NCBI GenBank assembly: GCA_016787575.1
Contig: JAEUUO010000009.1
Span: forward strand, 186,001-250,000
DNA: 64,000 nucleotides
From: Saprospiraceae bacterium
Lineage (GTDB): Bacteria; Bacteroidota; Bacteroidia; Chitinophagales; Saprospiraceae
Direction: 5' to 3'
Position numbers and translations under genes: made by a program. The notes below the pieces were generated by a model. The model did no database searches. It saw nothing but the letters and a program-made list of their open reading frames with translations, and had not been told where the DNA came from. Every line of letters begins with the position of its first letter. The first letter of the stretch is position 1. This document shows positions 27,046 through 34,719 of this stretch, piece by piece.

Positions 27046-28177
27046 AGTGTTGCATATTCTTGATAGCTATTTACCTGAAACCATGAATTGGTTAGATGCT
27101 TTAATGGAATGTACTCAAGAACACTGTGAGCATCACCTTGCTTCAAGTTATTGGATCAATGGAGTAGCTGTTAAATACCCCAAAGCTTCAGTTGGAATAG
27201 TATCTAACTATCCTGTTTCCAGATGGAATAAGTTAGTGCATACAAGTTTAGATTGGATTGATACAAAAAAATTAAAGGAGTATGTTAAAAGCAAGCAAAT
27301 TGAAATTTTACATTTTCATTTTGCAAATACTGCCATAAGATCAATGGGTTTAATAAGGGAATTAAAAATTCCCATTTTGGTTTCGTTTTATGGATACGAT
27401 TATGAATATCTTGTAAAGCAGAAGCCAAAGACACTTGATTCTTATCAGCAACTAGCAAAATTGGGAGTAAGCTTTACTGTCGAGGGGTCTTATTCTAAAG
27501 GATTGTTAATACACTATGGAATACCTGCAAATCAAATATTCAAACTTCATTTGTTGTATCCAAGAACTGGATTTACAAGTAGATTAAAATATAAAACACC
27601 TATACGGATTATACAGGCTGCAAGTTTTACTGAGAAGAAAAATCAATTAACCTTACTCGAGTCTTTAAGAGATGATCAAGCAGGTAAATTCCAGTTTTTG
27701 TTTATTGGTGAAATCGTTGATAAACATTATTTCAATGAAATAAGGCTTGTTTTGAAATCAAAAAAGCATCATTGTATTCAAATAAAAGATAAACATTCAA
27801 CGTCCACTTATTTAGAGCAATTGAGCAGACAGCATTTTTCTGTTAATCTAAGTAAGCGATCCAAAATGCACGATACTGAAGGTGGATGTCCGGTTTTTAT
27901 AAAGGACAGTCTTGCCTTATCCAAACCGGTTATAACTACAATGCATTGCGATATTCCTGAAACGGTTATCCATGGTTTCAATGGGTATTTAGTTGACGCA
28001 GAAGACAGCACTTGTATTTCAGATTGCCTGGATCAATTGATTGGTTTAGATCAATTGACTTATAATAAATTATGCACCAATGCCCTTCATTCGGTTCAGG
28101 CGAATGCTGTGAATAATTTAACAGGGAAGGAATTGATTTCCATTTATGCAAAATGCAATGAGGACTGTAATATTTAG
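27035..28177 (+). CDS. GT-B glycosyltransferase (family 4-like)
   Basis: 380 residues. Rossmann-like halves: ILHFHFANTAIRSMGLIREL and ILVSFYGYDYEYLV in the acceptor half; PIRIIQAASFTEKKNQLTLL, QFLFIGEI and KDSLALSKPVITTMHCDIPE with GFNGYLVDAED in the donor half. The last is the EX7E-type region of GT4 enzymes. It is cytoplasmic or peripheral to the membrane and transfers a sugar during glycan assembly. It overlaps the amidotransferase gene by 11 bases and the next glycosyltransferase gene by about 20. Confidence 0.88.
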   Translation: MSFKVLHILDSYLPETMNWLDALMECTQEHCEHHLASSYWINGVAVKYPKASVGIVSNYPVSRWNKLVHTSLDWIDTKKLKEYVKSKQIEILHFHFANTAIRSMGLIRELKIPILVSFYGYDYEYLVKQKPKTLDSYQQLAKLGVSFTVEGSYSKGLLIHYGIPANQIFKLHLLYPRTGFTSRLKYKTPIRIIQAASFTEKKNQLTLLESLRDDQAGKFQFLFIGEIVDKHYFNEIRLVLKSKKHHCIQIKDKHSTSTYLEQLSRQHFSVNLSKRSKMHDTEGGCPVFIKDSLALSKPVITTMHCDIPETVIHGFNGYLVDAEDSTCISDCLDQLIGLDQLTYNKLCTNALHSVQANAVNNLTGKELISIYAKCNEDCNI

Positions 28178-29255
28178 TCATAATTATCCTCCAAAGAGAA
28201 ATCCCCGTTCATTTCGAATTCGGAATTTAGAACAAGCTGGGTTTTTTGGAAATGAATATATAATAATTCCTAATTCCGTGCTTGCATTTAGTCAATTCAA
28301 GAAATTGCATAACGATTTACATCAAAAGAAACGGGAAATCACGAAGCCTAATTTTCTTTCTTATTTAAAAAATGGTATTAGATATAATCGAATCAGTAAT
28401 TTTTTAAGTAAATGCATCCTTCCAGATCGCTTCATCTTCCTTCAATTGTATTATTTGATTTTGTATATTGTTAAATATAGGAAATCAGATGATTTAATCT
28501 ATACTGTTTCCAATCCATTTAGCAGCCATTTAATCGGTATTGTATTGAAATTCTTATTTAAACACGAATGGCATGCTGACATTGGTGATGTTTATTATTC
28601 AGAACTAACTTCTAATTGGAGCATACATGAAGCATTGGAGAAAAGCGTGGTGTTGTATACAGATCGATTAATATTAAATTCAGAATCCATTAAAAATCAC
28701 TTTATACAAGCATATTCAGTTGTAACTGAGAAAATACATGTTGTATCCAATGGAGTAAGGATTAAATTTAATACTATTATTCGCATACCTTCATCAGTTC
28801 TTAGATTCAGCTATATTGGTAATACCTACCATCCGATTCGCCCTGGTATCCAAGAGCTTGAATTTATTTTAAAATATTTCGAGGCTCATCCAGAACAATC
28901 CATGATTTTGCAATTATTTGGTAAGCAAAATCAAGCAATAATGAGATTAGCAGCTAAGAACCCACTTTTGATTAAAATTATTAGTTGTAATTCAGATCAC
29001 GAATTAGAAGAAGCCTATGCAAACACAGATATATTGATAAATATTGCAAATGTAAATTTTCCAGGCTTGCCAAGTAAATTGGAGGAGTATGTGGCAAGTA
29101 GGATTCCGATAATTAATTTTTATCAAACCAAAGATAATGCAAGTTTGTTATTTTTGAATTCAAAAAATCTAGTTCTCCTTAACATAGATATTAATTGTAT
29201 TGATGAAGATATTTTGAATAAAACAACGCGATTCATCTCAACTTGTTTTAATTGA
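28158..29255 (+). CDS. GT-B glycosyltransferase-like protein
   Basis: 365 residues from ATG 28158, four codons inside a longer frame (28146); MRTVIFSHNYPPKRNPRSFR is the expected N-terminal strand and loop of GT-B enzymes. KIHVVSNGV and LRFSYIGNTYHPIRPGIQEL mark the donor domain, and ANTDILINIANVNFPGLPSK with LEEYVASRIPIINF the nucleotide-sugar site. It is the last gene of the glycan operon. Its stop overlaps by 8 bases with the end of the convergent multicopper oxidase gene. The sugar specificity is unknown. Confidence 0.85.
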   Translation: MRTVIFSHNYPPKRNPRSFRIRNLEQAGFFGNEYIIIPNSVLAFSQFKKLHNDLHQKKREITKPNFLSYLKNGIRYNRISNFLSKCILPDRFIFLQLYYLILYIVKYRKSDDLIYTVSNPFSSHLIGIVLKFLFKHEWHADIGDVYYSELTSNWSIHEALEKSVVLYTDRLILNSESIKNHFIQAYSVVTEKIHVVSNGVRIKFNTIIRIPSSVLRFSYIGNTYHPIRPGIQELEFILKYFEAHPEQSMILQLFGKQNQAIMRLAAKNPLLIKIISCNSDHELEEAYANTDILINIANVNFPGLPSKLEEYVASRIPIINFYQTKDNASLLFLNSKNLVLLNIDINCIDEDILNKTTRFISTCFN

Positions 29256-30933
29256 CTTTGACTATTTTATGGCAATATGGATGATTATTTTGTAAAATGG
29301 AAATTAAATAGAATCCTTGTTTCAAATTTTGTATATCTAATTCATAACTTGAATTAAGTTGATCAATATGCTTTAAACAGTTTCCCATAAAATCATATAT
29401 TCGTATTGAATAAGGAATAAAAGTATTTATGGTTTCTATTAAAACTTTATTAATTGCAATGGAGGGAAAAAATTTAAATGAATCCTCAACATAACCCTGT
29501 TCAGTTTTAGTAGGTGACTCCAAGACTAAAAACTGACCCATCATTCCATCGTCTTCGTGACTTAAAATATGACAGTGAAACATATATGGAAGACTGGAGT
29601 CATGAAAATCATTGTATTGAGTTATAATTCGTACGTTTCCATTCATAGGCGGAATAAGTACTACATCTTTTCTCCCTTTCATGTTCTCTGGAGGATCTAT
29701 ACCATTAATACTTAAAATATAAAAGGAGTTTCCATGTATATGGAAAGGATGCGCCATAATAGTTTGATTTGTAATATTCCAAATTTCTTTGTCTTTTTGA
29801 TTCACAGTAAAATTGATTGTATGTTCATCATATTTTAAACCATTTATAAAAAAATTAGTCATACTCATCATAGGTTGTGCAGTAAAGCGAATGCTGCGTT
29901 CAATTGCTCCAGAAGGACTTAGTGGATTATTTTCAATTAATTTGGCTGGTATTTGTGTAACAGAATTGTTTGTTTGTGAAGTGACATGAATATTAAGAAT
30001 GTCAAAAATTTTATTATCAAGTGGGCCCAAAGGGCTCATACCCATGATAGCAGGTCCTCCAGGAAACCCAGCTGGCAATTCGTTGCCGTATTGTTTTAAA
30101 ATTAAATTTTTACCTTGATCTGAATTAAAATCTACAAGAATTTCTGCACGTTCACCTGTACCAAGACGTATTTTTTTCATTGGTATTGGTTTATTTAATA
30201 ACCCGGCATCACCAGCAATTTGATAAAAAGTTCGGTCGTCATTAAATCCCAAATTAAAAACTCTTCTGCTAGAAGCATTTAATAAACGGAAACGAATAAT
30301 TTGTGCAGGACATTTTAGCATTGGATTGATTGTACCATTAACCATGCTTACATTATCGAAATCATTATTTACACTAATTTGTTTGGAGATTGGATCTACC
30401 GTTTGAAATTGCAGAATTAGAGGAATATCGTCTACCGAATAAGTCCGTGGAATTTTCAAGTCAATTTCTTCCTGATCATGGATTATAATCAATCCTGCTG
30501 CTCCTTTAATAACTTGTTCAAACGTTTTACCATGTAAATGCGGATGATACCAATAAGTACCTGCTTGGTCCATTACTGTAAATTCAGGAGACCATTTTGT
30601 ATTCGGAAATATAGGATTATGAGGACCACCGTCATTTTTTGGTGCAACATGCAATCCATGCCAATGGGTCGTCGTTGTTTCAGAAAGTTGGTTATCTACC
30701 TGGATTTTAATTTGTTGCCCTTTATTAAGTATCAGTGTTGGCCCTAAATAATTACCATTGTAAGCATTTGTTTGAGTTTGAAACCCTAAGTAAAATTCTT
30801 TTGAACTATTTTTTAATTGAAGAAGGAACTCATTTCCTCCAAGAGTATCTGGAATATATATAGGATTTTGTGATGTCGCTTTTTGTATGATTGGAATTAG
30901 TAAAATCCAAACTGAGATCTTAAATATGTTCAT
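29248..30933 (-). CDS. Multicopper oxidase with T9SS sorting domain
   Basis: 561 residues with an N-terminal signal sequence. All four copper-binding segments are present: THWHGLHVAPKNDGGP, YWYHPHLHGKTF, HPFHIHGNSFYI and PYMFHCHILSHEDDGMMGQF, which together form the type 1 and trinuclear type 2/3 sites. The C-terminal about 75 residues (IRIYDFMGNCLKHIDQL to KIVKVN) are a T9SS type A sorting domain, so the enzyme should be exported to the cell surface. Likely activities are Cu(I) or phenol/metal oxidation with reduction of O2. It is the last gene of the operon with two diheme peroxidases and MbnP, with a gap of only 9 bases. Confidence 0.92.
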   Translation of the reverse strand: MNIFKISVWILLIPIIQKATSQNPIYIPDTLGGNEFLLQLKNSSKEFYLGFQTQTNAYNGNYLGPTLILNKGQQIKIQVDNQLSETTTTHWHGLHVAPKNDGGPHNPIFPNTKWSPEFTVMDQAGTYWYHPHLHGKTFEQVIKGAAGLIIIHDQEEIDLKIPRTYSVDDIPLILQFQTVDPISKQISVNNDFDNVSMVNGTINPMLKCPAQIIRFRLLNASSRRVFNLGFNDDRTFYQIAGDAGLLNKPIPMKKIRLGTGERAEILVDFNSDQGKNLILKQYGNELPAGFPGGPAIMGMSPLGPLDNKIFDILNIHVTSQTNNSVTQIPAKLIENNPLSPSGAIERSIRFTAQPMMSMTNFFINGLKYDEHTINFTVNQKDKEIWNITNQTIMAHPFHIHGNSFYILSINGIDPPENMKGRKDVVLIPPMNGNVRIITQYNDFHDSSLPYMFHCHILSHEDDGMMGQFLVLESPTKTEQGYVEDSFKFFPSIAINKVLIETINTFIPYSIRIYDFMGNCLKHIDQLNSSYELDIQNLKQGFYLISILQNNHPYCHKIVKVN

Positions 30934-30942
30934 AAAATCATA

Positions 30943-32016
30943 TTAAAATGGTGATTTATATTCAGGATTATTTAAATAAGTATTATCCGAAAGTGTTTTT
31001 AAAAATGCTTTAAGATCTGATTTTTCTTGAGTTGTAAGATTTAATCCTTTTATATTGTTTTGCAGTAAAATATTTGTCGTCGAACTTTGCTTAACATGAG
31101 AATTATAATGGTCAATAACCTCATCAATTGAGTTGAAACGGCTGTCATGCATATATGGAGCAGTAAATTCAATGTTCCGTAAGGATGGTACTTTAAAAGA
31201 TGCTTTATCACTGGCATTTTTAGTGACGTTAAATCTTCCTAAATCCTTAAAGTTGGAATCTGTATCCAATCCATTATTCATAAATTCATTGTTTGTAAAG
31301 TTGAATCCGCTGTGACAATGAAAACATTCTGCACCTTTAATATTGTTTAAAGGATCATATTCTTTAAAAAATAGATCTTTACCGCGTTCTTCTTCTAAGG
31401 TAAGTGTAGCAGCACCTTTGAGATAACGATCGTATTTAGAGTCGTGACTGACTATGCTTATCATAAATTGTTCGATTGCAAGACTAATTTTTAAAGCACT
31501 TACAGAATCTGATCCAAATGCACGAATAAATTGATCTTGGTAAATTTTTTCATTTTGAATTTTAGCTACAGCGTTTGACAAGGTTTCATTCATTTCCAAT
31601 GGATCTTGAATTGGTTTTAAGGCTTGATCCCTTAATAAAGTTGCACGTCCATCCCAGAAAAACCCATTGATATGATAAACGAGGTTAAAAATAGGCATTG
31701 CATTTCGTTTCCCTTCAAGCTTTTCGACACCTATACTAAAGGGTCTGATATCTGTAAAAGCATCTTTTTGAAGGTGGCAATCAGCGCACGCCTGTGTTAA
31801 ATCTTTGGATAATTTTTTTTCATAGAACAACATCCTCCCAAGTTTTACTTTGGCATTGGTCAGTAAATTGTCCGGAGGAATGGCTGGTTCTGGCAAATCC
31901 CCATTTAATTCCAGGAGATAAGGACTTGGGTCAAATTCTGGATTAACTCGGTCTTCACTACAAGTAAATGTTAAAATTGCAATACCTATAATTAAAAAGA
32001 TATAGTTGATTTTCAT
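30943..32016 (-). CDS. Diheme cytochrome c peroxidase / MauG-MbnH family lipoprotein (copy 2)
   Basis: 357 residues. A lipobox (LTFTC, Cys19) predicts a lipoprotein. Two heme c sites are present: CADCH (Cys77, Cys80, His81) and CFHCH (Cys231, Cys234, His235) followed by SGFNFTN. FFWDGRATLL is the family motif next to the high-potential heme. The family contains H2O2-reducing peroxidases and MauG/MbnH enzymes that oxidise tryptophans of partner proteins. Its start overlaps the stop of the first copy by 4 bases, and MbnP is two genes upstream, so an MbnH-like role is plausible (inference). Confidence 0.92.
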   Translation of the reverse strand: MKINYIFLIIGIAILTFTCSEDRVNPEFDPSPYLLELNGDLPEPAIPPDNLLTNAKVKLGRMLFYEKKLSKDLTQACADCHLQKDAFTDIRPFSIGVEKLEGKRNAMPIFNLVYHINGFFWDGRATLLRDQALKPIQDPLEMNETLSNAVAKIQNEKIYQDQFIRAFGSDSVSALKISLAIEQFMISIVSHDSKYDRYLKGAATLTLEEERGKDLFFKEYDPLNNIKGAECFHCHSGFNFTNNEFMNNGLDTDSNFKDLGRFNVTKNASDKASFKVPSLRNIEFTAPYMHDSRFNSIDEVIDHYNSHVKQSSTTNILLQNNIKGLNLTTQEKSDLKAFLKTLSDNTYLNNPEYKSPF

Positions 32017-33029
32017 TGGAATTTAAAATTGGAATTATTTAAAAATTGTGTGTCTGTTAAGGATTTCAGAAAATTGACAAGGTCAATTTTTTCTTGCTTT
32101 GATAACGTAAATCCTTTTATTAGTTCACTTTTATGAGGATTTGCATTTCCTCCTTTTGAATAATGTTCAACAATCGCCTCCAGGCTTTGAATACTGCCAT
32201 CATGCATATAGGGAAATGTAACTGAAACATTTCTTAGACTTGGAACTTTAAACAATGAGCGGTCTTCTTCTTTCCCTGTTAGCCTTTTACGTCCTTCATC
32301 GGGATCATTTTCATATAAGCCGTTATTTTGAAAAGTATAATTTGTAAAATTAAAACCACTGTGACATTGACTGCATTTTAATGTTTCACTGGTAAAGAGT
32401 CGCAATCCATTTTTGGCTGAATTAGATAAAGCAGATAAATTGCCATTTATATACTGATCATAAGGAGCATTTCCACTTAACAAAGCGCGTTCGAATGTTG
32501 CAATGGAACGAGTGATTACAAAAGCATCTGGCAATCTATTATAAGCAGCCATACTCATGTTTTGATATGCAATTTGTTTATTTAGTTTTTCAGCTATTAC
32601 CAAAATGTTTTCATCAAATTCATTATGTTCTTGTATTGGTACGCCTACTTGCATTTCTAAGGTTGGAACACCGCCTTCCCGGAGTAAATATGGATGATAG
32701 GATACATTTGCCAATGAAGGAGCATTTCGAGTTCCAAAACGAGACATAATTCCTTCACTTACTGGTTTACCATCAGTAAATGCCAGTTCAGGGCGATGGC
32801 AACTTGCACAAGAAATGCTTGAGTCCCTAGACAGAATAGGATCAAAAAACAGTTTGCGACCAAGAAGGAATCGTTCATTGGAAAATTTATTTTCGCTTGG
32901 AAAGTCCGGATTTGGAAACCCATTAGGAATTTCAATAAATGAGTTAGGCTTGAATTCTTCTTGGTTGCAAGAAAAAATTAAAGGCAATACAATTATTGCT
33001 AACCAGTTTATAACTGGTTTCCAAATCAT
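32013..33029 (-). CDS. Diheme cytochrome c peroxidase / MauG-MbnH family lipoprotein (copy 1)
   Basis: 338 residues. Lipobox LIFSC (Cys21). Heme motifs are CASCH (Cys74, Cys77, His78) and CSQCH (Cys219, Cys222, His223), again followed by SGFNFTN. Where copy 2 has FFWDGR, this protein reads YLLREGGVPTLEMQ, so the two are diverged paralogues and not a recent duplication. It starts 11 bases after the MbnP gene. Either this protein or copy 2 could be the MbnH-type partner; the other could be a conventional peroxidase. Confidence 0.92.
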   Translation of the reverse strand: MIWKPVINWLAIIVLPLIFSCNQEEFKPNSFIEIPNGFPNPDFPSENKFSNERFLLGRKLFFDPILSRDSSISCASCHRPELAFTDGKPVSEGIMSRFGTRNAPSLANVSYHPYLLREGGVPTLEMQVGVPIQEHNEFDENILVIAEKLNKQIAYQNMSMAAYNRLPDAFVITRSIATFERALLSGNAPYDQYINGNLSALSNSAKNGLRLFTSETLKCSQCHSGFNFTNYTFQNNGLYENDPDEGRKRLTGKEEDRSLFKVPSLRNVSVTFPYMHDGSIQSLEAIVEHYSKGGNANPHKSELIKGFTLSKQEKIDLVNFLKSLTDTQFLNNSNFKFQ

Positions 33030-33040
33030 GACAAACGCGT

Positions 33041-34015
33041 TTACCTTTTAACTATTTTACCAGACGACAATACATTATTAGACTTCCTAAACGAATAAAA
33101 ATAAGTTCCAGAAAGTAAGTTATTGTCTATTTGTATAGTCCCTTTTGAAGTTTTTATTTCCTGGCTTGTCACTAAATTACCATTCAGGTCGTATGCACTA
33201 AAATTCAAACCTTTGATTTCATTTAGATCATATTGGATGTAAATTTGATTAGAATTATAAACCACTGATGAAAACGATTTATTGCTTGATTCTTTCGTAG
33301 CAGTTGGAGAAGCTGGACCGAAAACAATTGATGATCCATTTAGAACTAAGCTAGCAGCAATTCCTGTTTCACCATGATTGGTTGCGCCACCGGCAATAGA
33401 AATTCCTTCTAATAATTTATTGTATTCTGCAATCATGTCAATGTATATTTTCCCATTTTCAGATTTTCCGGTAACAGTATAGGAATTTGGTTTAAAATTT
33501 ACATCTCCTAAGCCTTCAATATTTACGGCATCCAGAAAAAGTCCATTAGTTCTCGCAGCATTAGCTGATAAAGAAATAAATCTATATCCAGAAGTCCAAC
33601 CCCAATGCATAGTTGGGTTTTTAGGCGCTAATGCATGATCTACAGGGTAAGATGCAGGATCCAAATGATTTGATGCAGCGTCCACTCCCACAGCAAATTC
33701 AATTTTTTCAATGCTGGTAATGTCATTCTGAAGCCCTAAACTAAATTCTTTTGATGTTTTATTAGATGGATCTACAAATAAATAGATCGTATTTAAATTG
33801 GAAACCTGACCGCCATCGTGGGTGATTTTAAATCCGGATAAATAAAATTGTAAGCGGGTAATTTTATATTTTGTACCCATTGGTGATAATGCTTCCTGAT
33901 TAAGAGAAAAGTTTTTACCATATAATTGATGATTAAAACGAAGAACCAATTCAGATTGTGCCTTTAAAAATTGAACAGCACTTAAGATTAAAAGTAGTAA
34001 AAATATTTTTTTCAT
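33041..34015 (-). CDS. MbnP-like copper-associated protein with T9SS tail
   Basis: 324 residues, signal peptide MKKIFLLLLILSAVQFLKAQ. MbnP features are YKITRLQFYLSGFKI, the GVDAASNHLDP motif, and MHWGWTSGYRF with Trp138 and Trp140. In characterised MbnP a tryptophan is converted to kynurenine by the MauG homologue MbnH, creating a copper site. The last about 85 residues (YDLNEIKGLNFSAYDLNGNL to GKIVKR) are a T9SS sorting domain, so it should be surface-exposed. It heads the operon with two diheme peroxidases and a multicopper oxidase. Confidence 0.88.
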   Translation of the reverse strand: MKKIFLLLLILSAVQFLKAQSELVLRFNHQLYGKNFSLNQEALSPMGTKYKITRLQFYLSGFKITHDGGQVSNLNTIYLFVDPSNKTSKEFSLGLQNDITSIEKIEFAVGVDAASNHLDPASYPVDHALAPKNPTMHWGWTSGYRFISLSANAARTNGLFLDAVNIEGLGDVNFKPNSYTVTGKSENGKIYIDMIAEYNKLLEGISIAGGATNHGETGIAASLVLNGSSIVFGPASPTATKESSNKSFSSVVYNSNQIYIQYDLNEIKGLNFSAYDLNGNLVTSQEIKTSKGTIQIDNNLLSGTYFYSFRKSNNVLSSGKIVKR

Positions 34016-34053
34016 ATTTATAAATTAATGTAGTTTAAGAATATTGCAAGTAG

Positions 34054-34077
34054 TATGCAACATGTACACGTTGCATA
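34054..34077. promoter_or_regulatory. Perfect dyad between the Cys-rich gene and the MbnP gene
   Basis: TATGCAAC and GTTGCATA form perfect 8-base arms around an 8-base loop, 39 bases upstream of the MbnP start and just past the end of the Cys-rich gene. It could be an operator for the MbnP operon or a weak stem-loop terminator. No poly-T run follows on the minus strand, which favours the operator. Confidence 0.45.
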
Positions 34078-34101
34078 TAAAGTAATTAATGAGAAATCTA
34101 G

Positions 34102-34548
34102 CTAACAGCGAATAACCTGAATCAGTCTATACAGTTTCAGGCAATGTGGAGGCGATTTATAAAAGTATTGAGATAAATTCTTAGAGACTGAAGAATTAAA
34201 TTCAAGAATCCATTTGGTTAATGGGTAAAGATGCTTCTCAAAGTGAAGGTTTTTCCATATCGACTTGGATCCAAGATGAGTTCCTTGTAAATTGATTTTT
34301 TCAAAATGTGATTTATCCTGACAACATGGACTTTTTGAAAATTGATGCCCTCCTGATTTTTCTTTAATCTTAGCAATCTTGTGACTGAAATGACAAATAC
34401 GCTTTTTAGAGGAACAACAGGTTTTACCTTTAAAATAATAACTGATGCTTGTACCTTTCATTTTACAAATGTGCTCATTAATAAATAGTCCAAAAGAGGA
34501 CAATAGCACATTAAACGCAACAATAATATGTAAAATATTAATAATCAA
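34102..34548 (-). CDS. Small Cys-rich exported protein, HYC_CC_PP-like
   Basis: 148 residues. A hydrophobic N-terminal signal or anchor (ILHIIVAFNVLLSSFGLFI) precedes a Cys/His-rich region: NEHICKM, TCCSSKKRICHFSH and SPCCQDKSHF (Cys28, 44, 45, 52, 75, 76). A PP pair and a last Cys lie near the C-terminus. This matches, with drift (HIC for HYC), a small Bacteroidota family seen beside copper and metal genes. The Cys pairs suggest metal binding in the periplasm (inference). The MbnP operon follows after 86 bases. Confidence 0.7.
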   Translation of the reverse strand: MIINILHIIVAFNVLLSSFGLFINEHICKMKGTSISYYFKGKTCCSSKKRICHFSHKIAKIKEKSGGHQFSKSPCCQDKSHFEKINLQGTHLGSKSIWKNLHFEKHLYPLTKWILEFNSSVSKNLSQYFYKSPPHCLKLYRLIQVIRC

Positions 34549-34581
34549 TATAATAGTTTAAATAAACTAAATTAAAGCATA

Positions 34582-34589
34582 CAAATATA
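34582..34589 (-). promoter_or_regulatory. Candidate -7 box (TATATTTG, minus strand)
   Basis: Read on the minus strand, TATATTTG matches TAnnTTTG 33 bases upstream of the Cys-rich gene start. A TTTG lies further upstream (34604-34607), but at 14-base spacing, shorter than the usual 19-21. Confidence 0.35.
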
Positions 34590-34719
34590 ACAATTACCGA
34601 GTTCAAAATAATTTATTTAAAGTGATTTATTTGAGAATTAAAACATTGTGATTTAAGTAAAAATCAATCTCCAATTCAAATTTAAATTAGGATAGAAAAT
34701 GGCTTATAAAAAGGTATTT

